From positions 991,501-1,055,500 of the forward strand of contig BSBK01000763.1 in NCBI GenBank assembly GCA_027943335.1: 64,000 nucleotides of DNA, written 5' to 3'. Source of the stretch: Chamaecyparis obtusa. Its lineage: Eukaryota; Streptophyta; Pinopsida; Cupressales; Cupressaceae. The position numbers and the translations under genes were made by a program. Under the pieces are notes generated by a model. It was not told the origin of the DNA, ran no database searches, and was given only the letters and a program-made list of their open reading frames with translations. Every line of letters begins with the position of its first letter. Positions within the stretch are counted from its first letter, which is position 1. Positions 34,936-47,008 of the stretch are shown here, piece after piece.

Positions 34936-37900
34936 GTAATAAACCCAAAGAGGATGCTTTACTTCTTTCTTTAGAAAGTGTAGATGATTCTTGGGTTTTA
35001 GATTATGGGGCTTCATTTCATGCTACACCCCATAGAGGTTATTTTCTAGATTATGTCCAAGGGGATTTTGGGCTAGTTTATTTGGGAGATAATGAACCTT
35101 GTCAGATTTTTGGAAAGGGAAAAATTAAGATTAAGTTATAGAATGGGAATCATTGGCTACTACAAGAGGTAAGACATGTTCCAAGGCTAAGTAGGAATTT
35201 AATTTCAGTAGGGCAACTAGGTGACGAGGGTTTCACAGTTACTTTTAATGATAGAAATTGGAAGGTTTCAAAAGGCTCCTTAGTAGTAGAAAAAGGTGTG
35301 AAAGTAGGCACCTTATATCTTTCTACAAGTCATACTATTCCTTCTACTTTAATTGTTTCAGAGGAAAATGAATGTCCAGGAATAGTTGTTGTAGTTGAGC
35401 AGGAAGAACATCAAATTGTTGTTGTACATTCTGACACGGCACTTTGGCACAACAGACTTGGGCACATGAGTGAAAAAGGTATGAAATTACTTCATTCAAG
35501 GAAAGTTTTACCTGGTCTGAAATGTGTCAATATGGATTTCTGTGAAAGTTATGTGTATGAAAAATAAAAGAGAGTTAGTTTTGTGAAGAGTGGGAAGGAA
35601 AAGAAAAATGATAAATTAGAGCTTGTGCATACATATGTATGGGGACCAGCTTAGGTATCTTCCCTTGGTGGCTCTCTGTATTATGTTACATTTATAGATG
35701 ATGCAACAAGAAAAGTATGGATTTATTTCCTTAGACAGAAATCTGATGTATTTCAAACTTTTAAGAAATGGAAATGCTTGGTTGAGAATGAGACTGGTAA
35801 AAGGTTAAAATGTCTCAGACCTGATAATGGTAGTGAGTATTGCAGCACATAATTTTAAGATTATTGTTTCTCTAATGGTATTCATAGGCAGAAAACTGTA
35901 CCAAGAACTCCACAAGAAAATGGAGTGGCTGAACGTATGAATGGGATGGGACAATAATGGAGCATGCAAGGAGTATGAGGTTGCATGCTAGGCTTCCCTT
36001 AAACATGTGGGTAGAGGCTTTAAACACTATTTTTTATTTAATCAATAGAGTCCCATCTACTCCTTTGGACTGTGGTATTCCAGAGGAAGCATGGAGTGGT
36101 AATAAGGTGAGTTATTCTTTTCTCAAAACCTTCGGTTGTGAAGCTTTTGCACTTATAGATTCTAAAAATAGAACCAAGCTAGAAGCTAAGTCAAAGAAAT
36201 GTGTATTTGTTGGATATGGCATTGATGAATTTGGTTATAGGCTTTGGGATTTTGAAAATCATAAAATTGTAAGAAGTAGGAATGTCATATTCAATGAGAA
36301 AGTGTTGTACAAAGATCTGTTGCGGCATCATGAGAAGAAAGAAAATGATTATATATAGTACTGGATGATACTCCAAAATATAATGTTCCAACTTAATTCC
36401 ATATGTTCCACAACAACAAAAACAACAACAAATACCATAAACCCCAGTGAATGTTAGACGGTCAACAAAGCTAAGTAGACCTCCAGAAAGATTATCTCCC
36501 TCTTTGTATTCTATTTTATTAATAGATGCTGGTGAACTTGAATGTTATAATGAAGCTATGTAGGTGGATACAAAGCTTTAGTGGGAGTCTACAATGACAG
36601 ATGAAATGGACTCTTTGCTTCAAAATCAAACATGGGATTTATGTAAGTTACCTGTAGGTAAAAGGGCTTTATAGAATAAATGGGTTTACAGGATAAAATA
36701 AGAGGATGGAGGTAAGAAAATATTTAAAGCCAGGTTAGTTGTAAAAGGATTTGCATAGAAAAAGGATATTGATTTTGATGAGATATTTTCTCCAATTGTT
36801 AAAATGACTTCTATCCATACTATTTTAAGTATTGTGGCTACTGAATATTTGCATTTAGAGTACCTTGATGTTAAAATAGCTTTTCTTCATGGTGATTTGG
36901 ATGAAGAAATATATATGGTACAGCCACAAGGATTTGAGGTCAAGGGTAAGGAGAATTTGGTGTGCAGATTGTAGAAAATTTTATATGGCTTGAAGCAAGC
37001 CCCTCGACAATGGTATATTAAATTTGACACTTTTATGAATGAGCATGGATACACTCAGTGTCATTCTGACCATTGTGTTTATTTTAAGAGGTTGGATGAT
37101 GATAGCTACATTATTTTATGCTTATATGTTGATGATATGCTTGTAGCTAGGTCTAACATGAATCACATTAAGGGATTGAAACAACAGTTAGCACATTCAT
37201 TTTCTATGAAGGATTTGGGGGCAGCAAAACAAATCCTTGGTATGAAAATTTGTAGAGATAGGAAAAATAGGAAATTGACTTTATCTCAAGTTGATTATAT
37301 TGAGAAGGTGTTGCAATGTTTCTTTATGGAGAATGCCAAAGCTATCAGGACACCTTTGCCTAGTCATTTGAAATTTACTAAGGAGATGTGTCCTAAGACA
37401 CTAGAAGAAGAGGCTAAAATGTCCAAGGTACCTTATGCTTTAGCTATAGGGAGCTTAATGTATGCTATGGTATGTACTCAGCCAGATATTGCACAAGTAG
37501 TGGGAGTCGTTAGCTAGTATATGAGTCACCCTAGAATTGAGCATTGGATTGTAGTGAAATGGATTCTCAAGTATTTAAGAGGTACATCCAGTAAGTGTTT
37601 ACACTTTGGGGGCTCTACTACTTCTGTACAAGGCTATATTGACTTAGATTTGGAAGGAGATATAGATAGCAGGTGGAGTACTACAGGCTATGTATTTACT
37701 GTTGGTGGGACAGGTTGAGTTGTATTTCTCGACTAAAAAAGGTGGTTTCTTTATCCACTAAAGACGCAGACTATGTTGCTGCTACAGAGGTAGCTAAGGA
37801 GATTATATGGCTTCAATTCTTCATGGAAGAATTGGGACATCCGCAGATGGATAACTTTCTGTATACATACAGCCAGAGTGCCATTCATCTTGTGAAAAAA

Positions 37901-38065
37901 TTTTCTTTGCCCTCAAAGAAAAAACACATACAGTTGTGGTACCATTTCATTCGGTCAGTTTTGGATGATGGGCAGTTAAAGCTGGAAAAGATACATACAA
38001 ATGATAATCCAGCATATATTTTTACAAAAGGTAGTAACAAGGGAGAAGTTGAGTTGGTCTTCTAG
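34936..38065 (+). pseudogene. Copia pol: protease, integrase, RT, RNase H
   Basis: Protease: SWVLDYGASFHATP (about 34990; DSG is DYG). Pre-integrase: LWHNRLGHMSEKGM (about 35450). Integrase: LVHTYVWGP (the first catalytic Asp, in HTD, is Tyr), LRPDNGSEY, TPQENGVAERMN (about 35910), then the C-terminal GNKVSYSFLKTFGCEAF and KKCVFVGYG. RT: AFLHGDLDEEIYM, GLKQAPRQWYIKFD and an intact YVDDMLVA box (about 37128). RNase H: KYLRGTSSKCLHFGG, DADYVAATEVAKEIIW and KKKHIQLWYHFIR (to 38065). It is read mainly in one frame with stops and shifts; not functional. Confidence 0.88.
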
Positions 38066-38210
38066 ACTGAACATAATAAAGGAATAGTTGAGTCCAAGGT
38101 GGTTCGATCTAGTGGGAGCCTCATATGGTAGCAGTCTTGCTATAGGATCAGTCTCCAAGTGGGAGGTTTCTTAGTGCATGTGGATCCTAATCAGTCACCA
38201 AGTGGGAGAT

Positions 38211-38634
38211 TGTTGGCTTGTGGTGACTGATTAGGAAAGTACTGTACACTTTTCCTCCTGCCCCGGTGACTGATCGGCAAATTTTTTTGGGGGCCGACAT
38301 ATTTTCAGCTATTTTTGAGCTGACATTTTTTAACTCATTCTAACCCTAAAGTAGTGAAATATTGTATAATATGGCTTAGGGTTAGGGATTTCATTATCAA
38401 TGTTTTTTGTAGCTTCTTGTGGTGGTATTGAGTTTTAAGGGATTACGGATTTTAATCAGGTTGTAATCATTAGATAATACTAATATTGGACTCGATGTTG
38501 GTGGACGTAGCCCAGGGATTGGGTGAACCACGTTAAATCTTTGTGTCTTTGTGTTCTCTTCTGTGTGGTTTAATATTTTTTAATATTGGTTATATTTGCA
38601 TGTAACTGTTATTTCTGCGTTGTTAATCCTAGCA
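38211..38634 (+). repeat. 3' LTR of the 33.6-38.6 kb Copia
   Basis: It begins TGTTGGCTTGTGG right after the polypurine tract AGTGGGAGAT and ends AATCCTAGCA. Differences from the 5' LTR are scattered single bases, so the insertion is not recent. Confidence 0.9.
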
Positions 38635-39639
38635 AGCTAGTGGCAGGTGGTGAGCTCAGTGGAGGTGCACCATGCTAGGACAGTGAGCTCGGCTGAGGAG
38701 GAGGAGGAGCTCAATTGTGGGATGCTTAATTATCCCACATTCACCGCATTGGTGAATGTATGGTTGTTTATAATGTTCCTCCTATAGGAAATAAGAAAAG
38801 TCATGATATGTGATATGGGTTGTCGCTTTCCAATTTCAGTTGTGGCGTGTTGAAGTGTGTTTCCTTGATGTCATACTTGTGAGGGTTGAATTTGATTATT
38901 TTGTTGTGAGGTTTAGGATCTGACAACTCGGTCCTCATGATGTACAAAATATTCTCTAATGACACCTGCAGTCTGACAAATACAGGGGTGGGGACCTCAA
39001 AAATAGAACCCCCATTTTTTTCAAAAATAATCTGATGGAAAAAAAAGATTCTAGATTCAACTAGGGAAAAATAAGCATTTTTTCTATAAAAAAATTTAAA
39101 TATGTACTGTTGATGTGCAAATTGGGTTGTCCAAGTCCAATTTGCAAACAAAATTTGCCTCAAATTTGACTTTTTCCAAGGTAGGCAAATTTATAGTTGT
39201 CAAGACTAGACACAATGGTATCCTCCACAGTGCATGTATCTATTGTTAAGACTAGACACAACATTATTGTTGTGGAGACATTATAGATACAATTCAAATT
39301 AGACAACCATATTATTTTAATAGGTCATTCTATCATTCATAACACATATTAAGTGTATACAAAAGAAACAACAAATTATATTTCTATAAGCCATAACATT
39401 ATAAATTGCATAGCCTAATTTTAAATCAGATACAACATTATATATATGTTGCTGCCAGTGGTAGAATTCAAGTTCTCACATTATAAAGATTCACTATATA
39501 ACTGATATTTCTATTTCCATATAGTAAATCTCATAATAAATATATCATAATTAGTCATTTCATAACAGAGAGCACTTGGATCTTCAGCATTTGCTTGAAC
39601 ATTGTCAATTAGCATATTAAGGAAAGGAAATTAAAGTAA
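38635..39639. other. Unassigned spacer with one small open frame (38801-39163, minus)
   Basis: GC-rich remnant sequence (GAGCTCGGCTGAGGAGGAGG, about 38683) gives way to AT-rich DNA. A 120-codon minus-strand frame at 39163-38801 is open but has no recognised domain, no upstream promoter sign and unremarkable composition. I do not claim it is a gene. The interval separates the second Copia from the resumed LINE. Confidence 0.35.
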
Positions 39640-40018
39640 CAGTCCCTACATTTTATTTATAGCAAAAATAAAGGATCATTATAGGATCCTAGGAGGATAT
39701 TTTAATATGATAGAAAACCCTCAAGACAAAGCTAGTGGAAGTAAATTTGAATGGAAATGCAATGAGAGGTTTTTCTAGTATAGGATGTTAAATAAACGAA
39801 GACTTCTTGATCTAATTGTAGGGAATAGGCATGTTAACAAGGGTATTTGGTATACAGGGTGTAAATTTCAATAGGGTGATTGAAGAATCTACAATAGATT
39901 AAATAGATTATATGTTAATAAAGATGTAATCAAGTGTAAGAAGGATAATTTTGGAGGTCCTTACTCAAGAAAGAGATGTCTTGAGAATGATCTAGAATGT
40001 TAAAATTCAAGGTGCCAA
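39640..40018 (+). pseudogene. LINE ORF2 endonuclease C-terminal part (plus strand)
   Basis: Read with a stop or shift, the sequence gives GGYFNMIENPQDKASGSKFEW (GGDFNMIE in intact LINEs), RLLDLIVGNRHVNKG and IYNRLNRLYVNKDV. This is the catalytic C-terminal part of the AP-type endonuclease (DFN motif near 39690, first Asp changed). It stops at 40018, where the Copia LTR begins, and the frame continues at 47009. Together with 23163-23839 and 47009-49060 it forms one plus-strand LINE. Confidence 0.75.
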
Positions 40019-41208
40019 TGTTAGGAATGAATTCTGAATATGTCCTATGGGGGATTATTCATAGCCATTCTCTAGCATTTGTTTTTGCACTCATGACTGT
40101 GATTGTCATTGATGTCAACACAGTGATCTACTGAAGATTAGCAGAGAAGAAGACAATGTTTGTATTAGCGCACGTGGGATATTGAAGATCAAGCCATGCA
40201 GAGTTGAGGACTTAATCTATGATCTTTTCTAAGATCATGGTTAAGGGCACATAAGGAAATTCAACTATTCATGACAGTTATGTGTAAATCAGTGGAAGCA
40301 GTATTCAGGCAGTGTTCCTGAGAAGCAATTTGTGGCAATCGGATGATATCTCCTAATTGGGATAGAATCTAAGCATGAAAAGTTGTACACATGATGAAGA
40401 CATGATGATTGTGACATGGATGTGATAGCAAGGTCATAGGTCACATGTGTGAAGAATTATCTTAATTAGAAGCTGACAATTTTATGTAATTATGGAATAT
40501 TGTGTAACATGTGGAAGATTTTATTTTACAATTTGTATGCCAACTCATTTGTAATTATTTGAGTGTGGTATAAAGGAAGGATTATTTTCCTTATTTTAAT
40601 GTAGTATTATGTGGAAGTGAATTGTGGAATTGAGAAATACTTGTTGTAAGAGGATATGTGAAGTACAGAGATCTAGTATTGATATCCGATGAAGCAGTTG
40701 GTGCGGTTTGGCACAGTCAAAGGAGAAGTGATAAGTTGTTGAGATAAGTAATATTTTTGTATTATTCTATTGAGTAATATAGAGATCAGTTGGATAGTTT
40801 GTTTAGTGATCTTTCTCTTGAAGTTGTTTGGACAGTGGGTCCTTATGTCTTCTATAACTCCTAACAGGGTTACAATCTTTTAACTAGGATTCAAAGCCTC
40901 CTAACACAGATTCATATGTACTAAATTTATTTCATAAGACTCCTAACAAAGTCCACCCTCTCACAAGGAATTTTCATATTAGTGCATCTTTTGTGGGCAT
41001 CATTCCCACCAGGGTTTACTCTTTGATCAAGAGGTTCCCTAGTCAACATATCTTGTGTTATTGTGTTGGTGTGTATGTATATCTTTTTATGGTTGTTGAT
41101 TACATTGCTTCCATGGTTGAAATCTATTAAAGGTGATAAAAATTTTATTTATCTAATAAATGATTCACCCCCCCTCTCAACTATCTTGGTGGACTTTACT
41201 TTCTAAAA
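40019..41208 (+). repeat. 5' LTR of the 40.0-47.0 kb Copia
   Basis: It starts TGTTAGGAATGA. It ends TTCTAAAA, where the other copy has TTCTAACA, so the terminal CA is mutated to AA. C-run box at 41161-41182. Confidence 0.92.
40569..40576 (+). promoter_or_regulatory. TATA box of the Copia LTR
   Basis: TATAAAGG within GTGGTATAAAGGAAGG is conserved at the same place in the 3' LTR (about 46359). It is positioned in mid-LTR, as expected for the U3 promoter. Confidence 0.6.
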
Positions 41209-41210
41209 AT

Positions 41211-41224
41211 TGGTATCAGAGCAG
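41211..41224 (+). other. Primer-binding site of the 40.0-47.0 kb Copia
   Basis: TGGTATCAGAGCAG lies two bases after the 5' LTR end and matches the 3' end of initiator-Met tRNA. Confidence 0.88.
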
Positions 41225-41263
41225 CAGTCCTTGAAGGAAAATTTTAACAACTTAAGGAGATCC

Positions 41264-42190
41264 ATGGTGAATCATTTCAGGAAAGAAAGCCCTAAGTTTG
41301 ATGGAGTGAACTTTGACAGATGGAAATAAAAGATGAAGACACATTTTCTTTGTTTAGGACTAGGATACTAGTTAATTACAAAGAACAAGAAGACTATCAT
41401 TGAAGAAGACAAAATTGAAGAATGAACTAATGAGGAGAGAGATCTATTCATGTGTAACATACTTTCTAGAGAAGCACTCTTGTCAGCCCTTCCGAAAAAT
41501 GAGTACAGTCAAGTAAAATATCGAAAAACATCTCATGAAATTTGGTTAGCTTTAAAATCTACTTTTAAAGATGATGAACATGCAAAGAAAGTCAGATTAC
41601 ATAATTGGATATGTGCATTTGAAGATATAAGAATGATGGAAGATGAATATGTTAGAAGCTATATTGGTAGAATGTCAGAAATTGTTGCAGGTATAAAATC
41701 CTGTGAAGGAATCAAGACAAAGAATGAAGTGATATGGAAAATTCTAAGGACATTAACTCTTGCATTTAAGAAGACAACATAGATGATTGAGCAAGTTATA
41801 CCTTGTACTAATAACTTCACTAGAGAAACCCTTCTTGGAAGACTAGAAATAACATAAATGAACTTGAGACAATCAGGAGATCTACCTCGAATGGAGACAA
41901 CATTCAACGCACTTAGTATTCATCCTACTTTGTCAAGAAGCATTAGTGTAAGTAGAGATTATGCTAGTGGTAGTAGATTTAAGAATGAAGAAGACAAGAA
42001 GATTAAGGAAGGAATTGCCTTGCTTGTGAAAAGAGAACCAGATGGTAAGAAAAAATTTTAATGTTGGACTTGTCAAGAATATGGTCATATTTCATCTAAA
42101 TGTCCTAAGAGAGTAAAGAAGTATAGAAAGAACTTTAAACCTAGAAGATCTAAAGAATGTTACTATGCTAATGATGAAGAATTTGAAGCT
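41264..42190 (+). pseudogene. Copia gag with zinc knuckle
   Basis: From MVNHFRKESPKFDGVNF the frame gives HEIWLALKSTFKDDEHAKK, RMMEDEYVRSYIGRMSEI and ILRTLTLAFKK, the usual Copia gag core. A basic linker and CWTCQEYGHISSKC follow (42063-42104, a perfect CX2CX4HX4C). All pieces lie in one frame. Stops at WK-stop-KMK, TT-stop-MIEQ, IT-stop-MNL and KKF-stop-CWTC fall where Gln is usual, so the ORF died by point mutation and not by frameshift. Confidence 0.88.
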
Positions 42191-45100
42191 AATATGGGAA
42201 AATCTCTAAGTGAAAATGATAATTAGAATGATGATATAGGATTTGTAGCAATAAAATAAGAAAACGCTGAAACAGAAGTTAAAGAAGAAAAAAATTTAGT
42301 TTCTCAAGTAGAAAAGAGATATGCTTGGATTATAGATAGTGATTGTTCACATCATATAACTAGAGACATGAAGAAATTCATAAAGTTTAACAATTATGAT
42401 GGAGGAATTGTTTGAGTTGGAAACCATGCACCTTGTTTGATAAAAGGAATAGGATCTATTACTCTTGATGGAAAGACTAACACTAATGATGTTTACTCTT
42501 TGGATGGATTGAAACATAACCTTTTGAGTGTTGGACATATAGTTGACAAGGGATATCAAGTTTGGTTTACTGAGAAAACTTGTATAATCAAAGACAAGGA
42601 TGGTAATTTGATTGGAACTGGATCAAGAACCAGAGGTAATGTATTTCAATTGAATCCTACTGAGATGACATAATTGATTACTAATATTGATGACAGTTGG
42701 TTATGGCACAGAAGATTTTGTCATATAAACTTTGATAACATTGTGAAAGTGAGTACTACACTTGAAGTAAGAGATTTGCCTAAAATTATGAAACCTACTA
42801 ACATGATTTGAAAGGAATGTGTTATGGCTAAACAGAAGAGAAGCTCATTTCCTAGCGAGAAGTTTACAACAGCAGAGAAGTTGGAAATTGTTCATACAGA
42901 CTTGAGCGGTCCCACAAGGACTAGAGGATTCTATGGTGAAAAGTATTTTATTATTCTTGTTGATGATTTTACAAGAATGATGTGGATTGCATTTCTTAAA
43001 GAAAATTATGAGGCATTTGATAAGTTTAGAGTAATTAAGAACAAAGTTGAGAGTGAATCTGGAATGAAGATTAAATGTTTGAGATCAGATAGAGGTGGAG
43101 AATTTACTTCAAAATAATTTAACACTTTTTATGAATTGAATGGCATTAAGAGATAGTTTTCAACCCCTAGAACACCTGAATAAAATGGTATTGCAAAAAG
43201 AAGAAACAAGTCAATAACTGAAGCAGCAAGAGCCATGCTATTTGAAAATGACTTGGCGAAGATATTCTAGAGAGAAGCAGTGAATATAGTAGTATATAAA
43301 ATGAACATAGTACATATCAGAGCATACACATATAAGACACCTTATGAGCTATGGTTTGGACATGCACCATCAGTTAAGTATTTCAGAATTTTTTGAAGTA
43401 AATGTTATATTAAGGGAGATGATGACATTGGAAAGTTTGACCCTAGAAGTGATGAAGGTATATTTCTTGGTTATTCATTGAAAAGAAAAGCTTATATATG
43501 TTTCAATAAAAGAACTAAAACTATTGTTGAGAGTGCAAATATTAAAGTTGATGAAAAGTTCAAAATTCAGGAAAGAACGCTTGATTATGAATCAGATGAA
43601 GGAACTCATCCTAGAATTGATCAAGAAAATGTTGAATTATTCTATGAAACTAATAGTGATTTGCAAAATGAAAGCTACATTGAGGAAATCATAGAAGAAC
43701 CTACAGTTGAAGCAAGAACTAAGACAGTGACACCTAACAGGAATCTAACAAGAAATTATCCTGTTGAGCATATTATTGGGAGCATAGACAGAGGAGTTCT
43801 GACATGAAATAAGGTACAAGAATAATTTTGTTTAATTTCTCAAATTGAACCTAAATCTAGTAGTGAAGCCTGTGAAGATGAATATTGGATTAAAGCTATG
43901 AAGGAAGAATTAGATCAAATTGAAAAGAACAAGACTTGAGAGCTGGTCCCTAGACCTAAAGATAAGAATGTTATAGGAACTAAATGGGTATTCAAGAACA
44001 AGATGAATGAACAAGGAGAGGTTGTAAGGAATAAATAAATATTGGTATGTAAAGGATACTCACACCAAGAAGGAATTGACTATGAAGAAACTTTTTCACC
44101 TATAGCAATAATTGAAGCAGTAAGAATGTTTTTGGCTTATGCAGCCTATAAGAAATTTAAAGTATATCAGATGGATGTGAAGTCAGCATTTTTGAATGGA
44201 GAGTTAGAAGAAGAAGTTTACATTGAGCAGCTTGAAGGTTTTCCCTTAACTCATGAAGGAGACATGGTATGTAAACTAAACAAAGCTTTATATGGACTTA
44301 AACAAGCACCTAGAACTTGGTATGCAAGACTGGATAAGTATTTGATAAAATTAGGATTTACTAAAGGCACAGAAGACAGTAACTTGTATATGAAATAAAT
44401 TAAAAATGGTTTGTTGGTTGTAGTTGTTTTTTTTTATGATATTATCTTTGGAGGAGAAGATGAAGCCAGTGATAAATTTGCAGATGAAATGAAGACTGAA
44501 TTTGAAATGAGTATGATTAGTGAGATGAAATATTTTTTAGGATTGCAGATAACATAGAATAGTGATGGTATCTTCTTATGTCAAACAAAGTACTTGGATG
44601 ACTTATTGAAGAGATTTGGAATGAAGAATTGTAAGTTGATTGGCACACCTATGGTAATTGGACACAAGTTATCTGGCACATATGAGACTCTTGTAGTTGA
44701 ACAAAAGAATTATAGATCTATGATTGGAGGATTGCAATATTTAACTCATACAAGACCAGACATATCACATGCGGTTGGAATCATTGCAATATTTCAAGTT
44801 GACCCTAAAGAATCACATTATACAGCAGTAAAAAGGATGTTGGGGTACTTGAAAGGCACAATTGAATATGGATTATGGTATGAAAAATCTGATGACTTTA
44901 CCCTATGTGCATATATAGATGCAAATTGGGGAGGCAGTGTTGATGACAAAAAGAGTACAAGTGGTGGAGCATTTTTCCTTGGAGGAAGATTGGTTTCTTG
45001 GCTAAGAAAGAATCAAAACTATATTTCATAGAGCACAGAAAAATTAGAATATGTATCAGCTGCAAACAATTGTAACCAGATAATATGGATGAAACAAATG

Positions 45101-45384
45101 TTGAAGGATATTGGAATAAAATTTGATGAGCCTGTTGTTATACATTGTGATAACACAAGTACAATTAGTATGTCTAAGAATCTTGTACTACATTCTGAGA
45201 CAAAGGATATAGAAATAAAGTATCATGTAGTGAGAGAGAAAGTTGCAGAGAAAGAATTCAGACTTGAGTATATAAGTACAAAAGAGAATATTTTAGATAT
45301 ATTTACAAAGCCTTTTCCTAAAGATACATTTGAGTATTTGAGAGGTATGCTTGGAGTTATGCCCCAACCTACTTTTGAGAAGTG
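42191..45384 (+). pseudogene. Copia pol: protease, integrase, RT, RNase H
   Basis: Protease AWIIDSDCSHHIT (about 42325) has DSG changed to DSD. Pre-integrase: WLWHRRFCHINFDN. Integrase: VHTDLSGPTRTRGFYG, CLRSDRGGEFTSK and NGIAKRRNKS, where the catalytic Glu of NGIAERRN is Lys. [37 protein letters not shown] and [15 protein letters not shown], but the YVDD box is FFYDIIFGG, losing a catalytic Asp. RNase H: YIDANWGGSVDDKKSTSGG, HCDNTSTISMSKN, EIKYHVVREKV and the C-terminal DIFTKPFPKDTF. One frame is kept throughout, with about ten stops. Confidence 0.9.
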
Positions 45385-45808
45385 ATGCAGATTTTTGCAT
45401 CATTCTAGTGGTATATGAGCCTTATCTTTTTCTGGACTGGATGTTGGTACTTCCTCTATGGGGGAGTATGTGTTTTTGAGTTGAGTCATGAGGACTCTAG
45501 TGAAATGTATTTTCTGAAAACTATCTTTTGACATTGAAGTTGTTGTTGACATAGTGATGTATCATTTGTCATTAATGTCAATGGGGGAGAAGGATACATA
45601 AAAAACCATCTATTAAGGAGAATTTGAGGGAGAAGAATACAAGCAATATAAAATGGAAAACTAAATGAATTGAGTAGGAAAATGAAGCAAGATTTGATTG
45701 ATGAAGAGAACTTGAGAACATTTCAGAGCAATAGTGTTGCAGTATTAGTATTCATGGAACTTGGATGTTTTTTTCATCTATGTTGCCATCAATGCCAATG
45801 GGGGAGAT
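45385..45808 (+). other. Untranslated tail and polypurine tract of the Copia
   Basis: Non-coding sequence lies between the pol stop and the 3' LTR. ATGGGGGAGAAGG (about 45581) and TGGGGGAGAT (45799-45808) are purine runs. The second abuts TGTTAGG and is the likely plus-strand primer. The first could be a secondary tract. Confidence 0.7.
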
Positions 45809-47003
45809 TGTTAGGAATGAATACTAAATATTTCCCATGGGGGAGTATTCACAACCATTCTATAGAATTTTTTATTTCATTCATGACTGTGATTGTCATT
45901 GATGTCAACACAGTGATCTACTGAAGATTAGCAGAGAAGCAAACAGTGTTTGTATTAGCGCACGTGGGATATTGAAGATCAAGCTATGTGGAGTTGAGAA
46001 ATTAATCTATGATGTTTTCTAAGATCATGGTTAAGAGTGCAAGAGGAAATTCAACTATTCATGATAGTTATGTGTAAATCAGTGGAAGCAGTATTCAGGT
46101 AGTGTTCCTGAGAAGCAGTTTGTGGAAATTGGATGATATCCCCTAATCGAGATAGAATCTAAGAATGAAATTTTTTACAGATGATGAAGACATGATGATT
46201 GTGACATGGATGTGATAGCAAGGTCATAGGTCACATGAGTGAAGAATTATCTAAATTAGAAGCTGACAGTTTTATGTAATTATGGAATATTGTGTAACAT
46301 GTGGAAGATTTTATTTTACAATTTGTATGCCGACTCATTTGTAATTATTTGAGTATGGTATAAAGGAAGGATTATTTTCCTTATTGTAATGTAGAATTAT
46401 GTGGAAGTTAATTGTGGAATTGAGCAATACGTATTGTAAGAGGATATGAGAAGTACAGATATCTGGTATTGAGATCTGATGAAGCAGTTGGTGCAGTTTG
46501 GCACAGTCAGAGGAGAAGTGATAAGTTGTTGAGATCAGTAATCTTTTCGTATTATTCTATTGAGTAATATAGAGATTAGTTGGACAATTTTTTCATTGAT
46601 CTTTCCCTTGAAGTTGTTTGGACAGTGGGTCCGTTTGTCTTCTATAACTCCTAACAGGGTTAGAATATTTTAACTGGGATTCAAAGTCTCCTAACAAAGA
46701 TCCATATGTACTGAATGTATTTCATATGACTCCTAACAGAGTCCATCCTCTCACAAGGAATTTTCATATTAGTGCATCTTTTTTGGGCATCATTCCCACT
46801 GGGGTTTAATCTTTGATCAAGAGGTTCCCTAGTCAACATATCTTTTGTTATTGTGTTGTTGTGTATGTATATCTTTTTATGGTTGTTGATTACATTGCTT
46901 ACATGGTTGAAATATATTAAAGGTGATAAAAAATTTATTTATCTGATAACTAATTCACACCCCCCCCCCTCTCAGTTATCTTGGTGGACTTTACTTTCTA
47001 ACA
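45809..47003 (+). repeat. 3' LTR of the 40.0-47.0 kb Copia
   Basis: It starts TGTTAGGAATGA and ends TTCTAACA with an intact CA. C-run box at 46951-46974 (ten C in a row). It pairs with 40019-41208. Confidence 0.92.
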
Positions 47004-47008
47004 ACCAA

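Larger units (their letters stand above)
33607..38634 (+). mobile_element. Complete but dead Copia LTR retrotransposon with short LTRs (plus strand, about 5.0 kb)
   Basis: LTRs of about 425 bp (33607-34032 and 38211-38634) enclose a primer site TGGTATCAG at 34035, gag, protease, integrase, RT, RNase H and a polypurine tract AGTGGGAGAT at 38201-38210. The 5' LTR start has drifted (TGTATTAGC versus TGTTGGCTTG). The target-site duplication is ambiguous because CAAGC/AGCTA overlap the LTR end. The insertion sits in the GC-rich repeat tract also hit by the preceding Copia. Confidence 0.9.
40019..47003 (+). mobile_element. Complete but dead Copia LTR retrotransposon inserted in a LINE (plus strand, 6985 bp)
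   Basis: Two LTRs of about 1190 bp, primer site TGGTATCAGAGC at 41211 and polypurine tract TGGGGGAGAT at 45799-45808 define the element. Flanks GCCAA (40014-40018) and ACCAA (47004-47008) are a target-site duplication with one mismatch. The insertion separates LINE endonuclease from LINE RT on the same strand. By eye about one base in ten differs between the first 350 bp of the two LTRs, so it is old. Confidence 0.93.

Noticed and set aside
38801..39163. 120-codon minus-strand open frame as a host gene
   Set aside because: No domain, promoter or relative recognised, and it sits among element debris; kept only as a note in the spacer entry.
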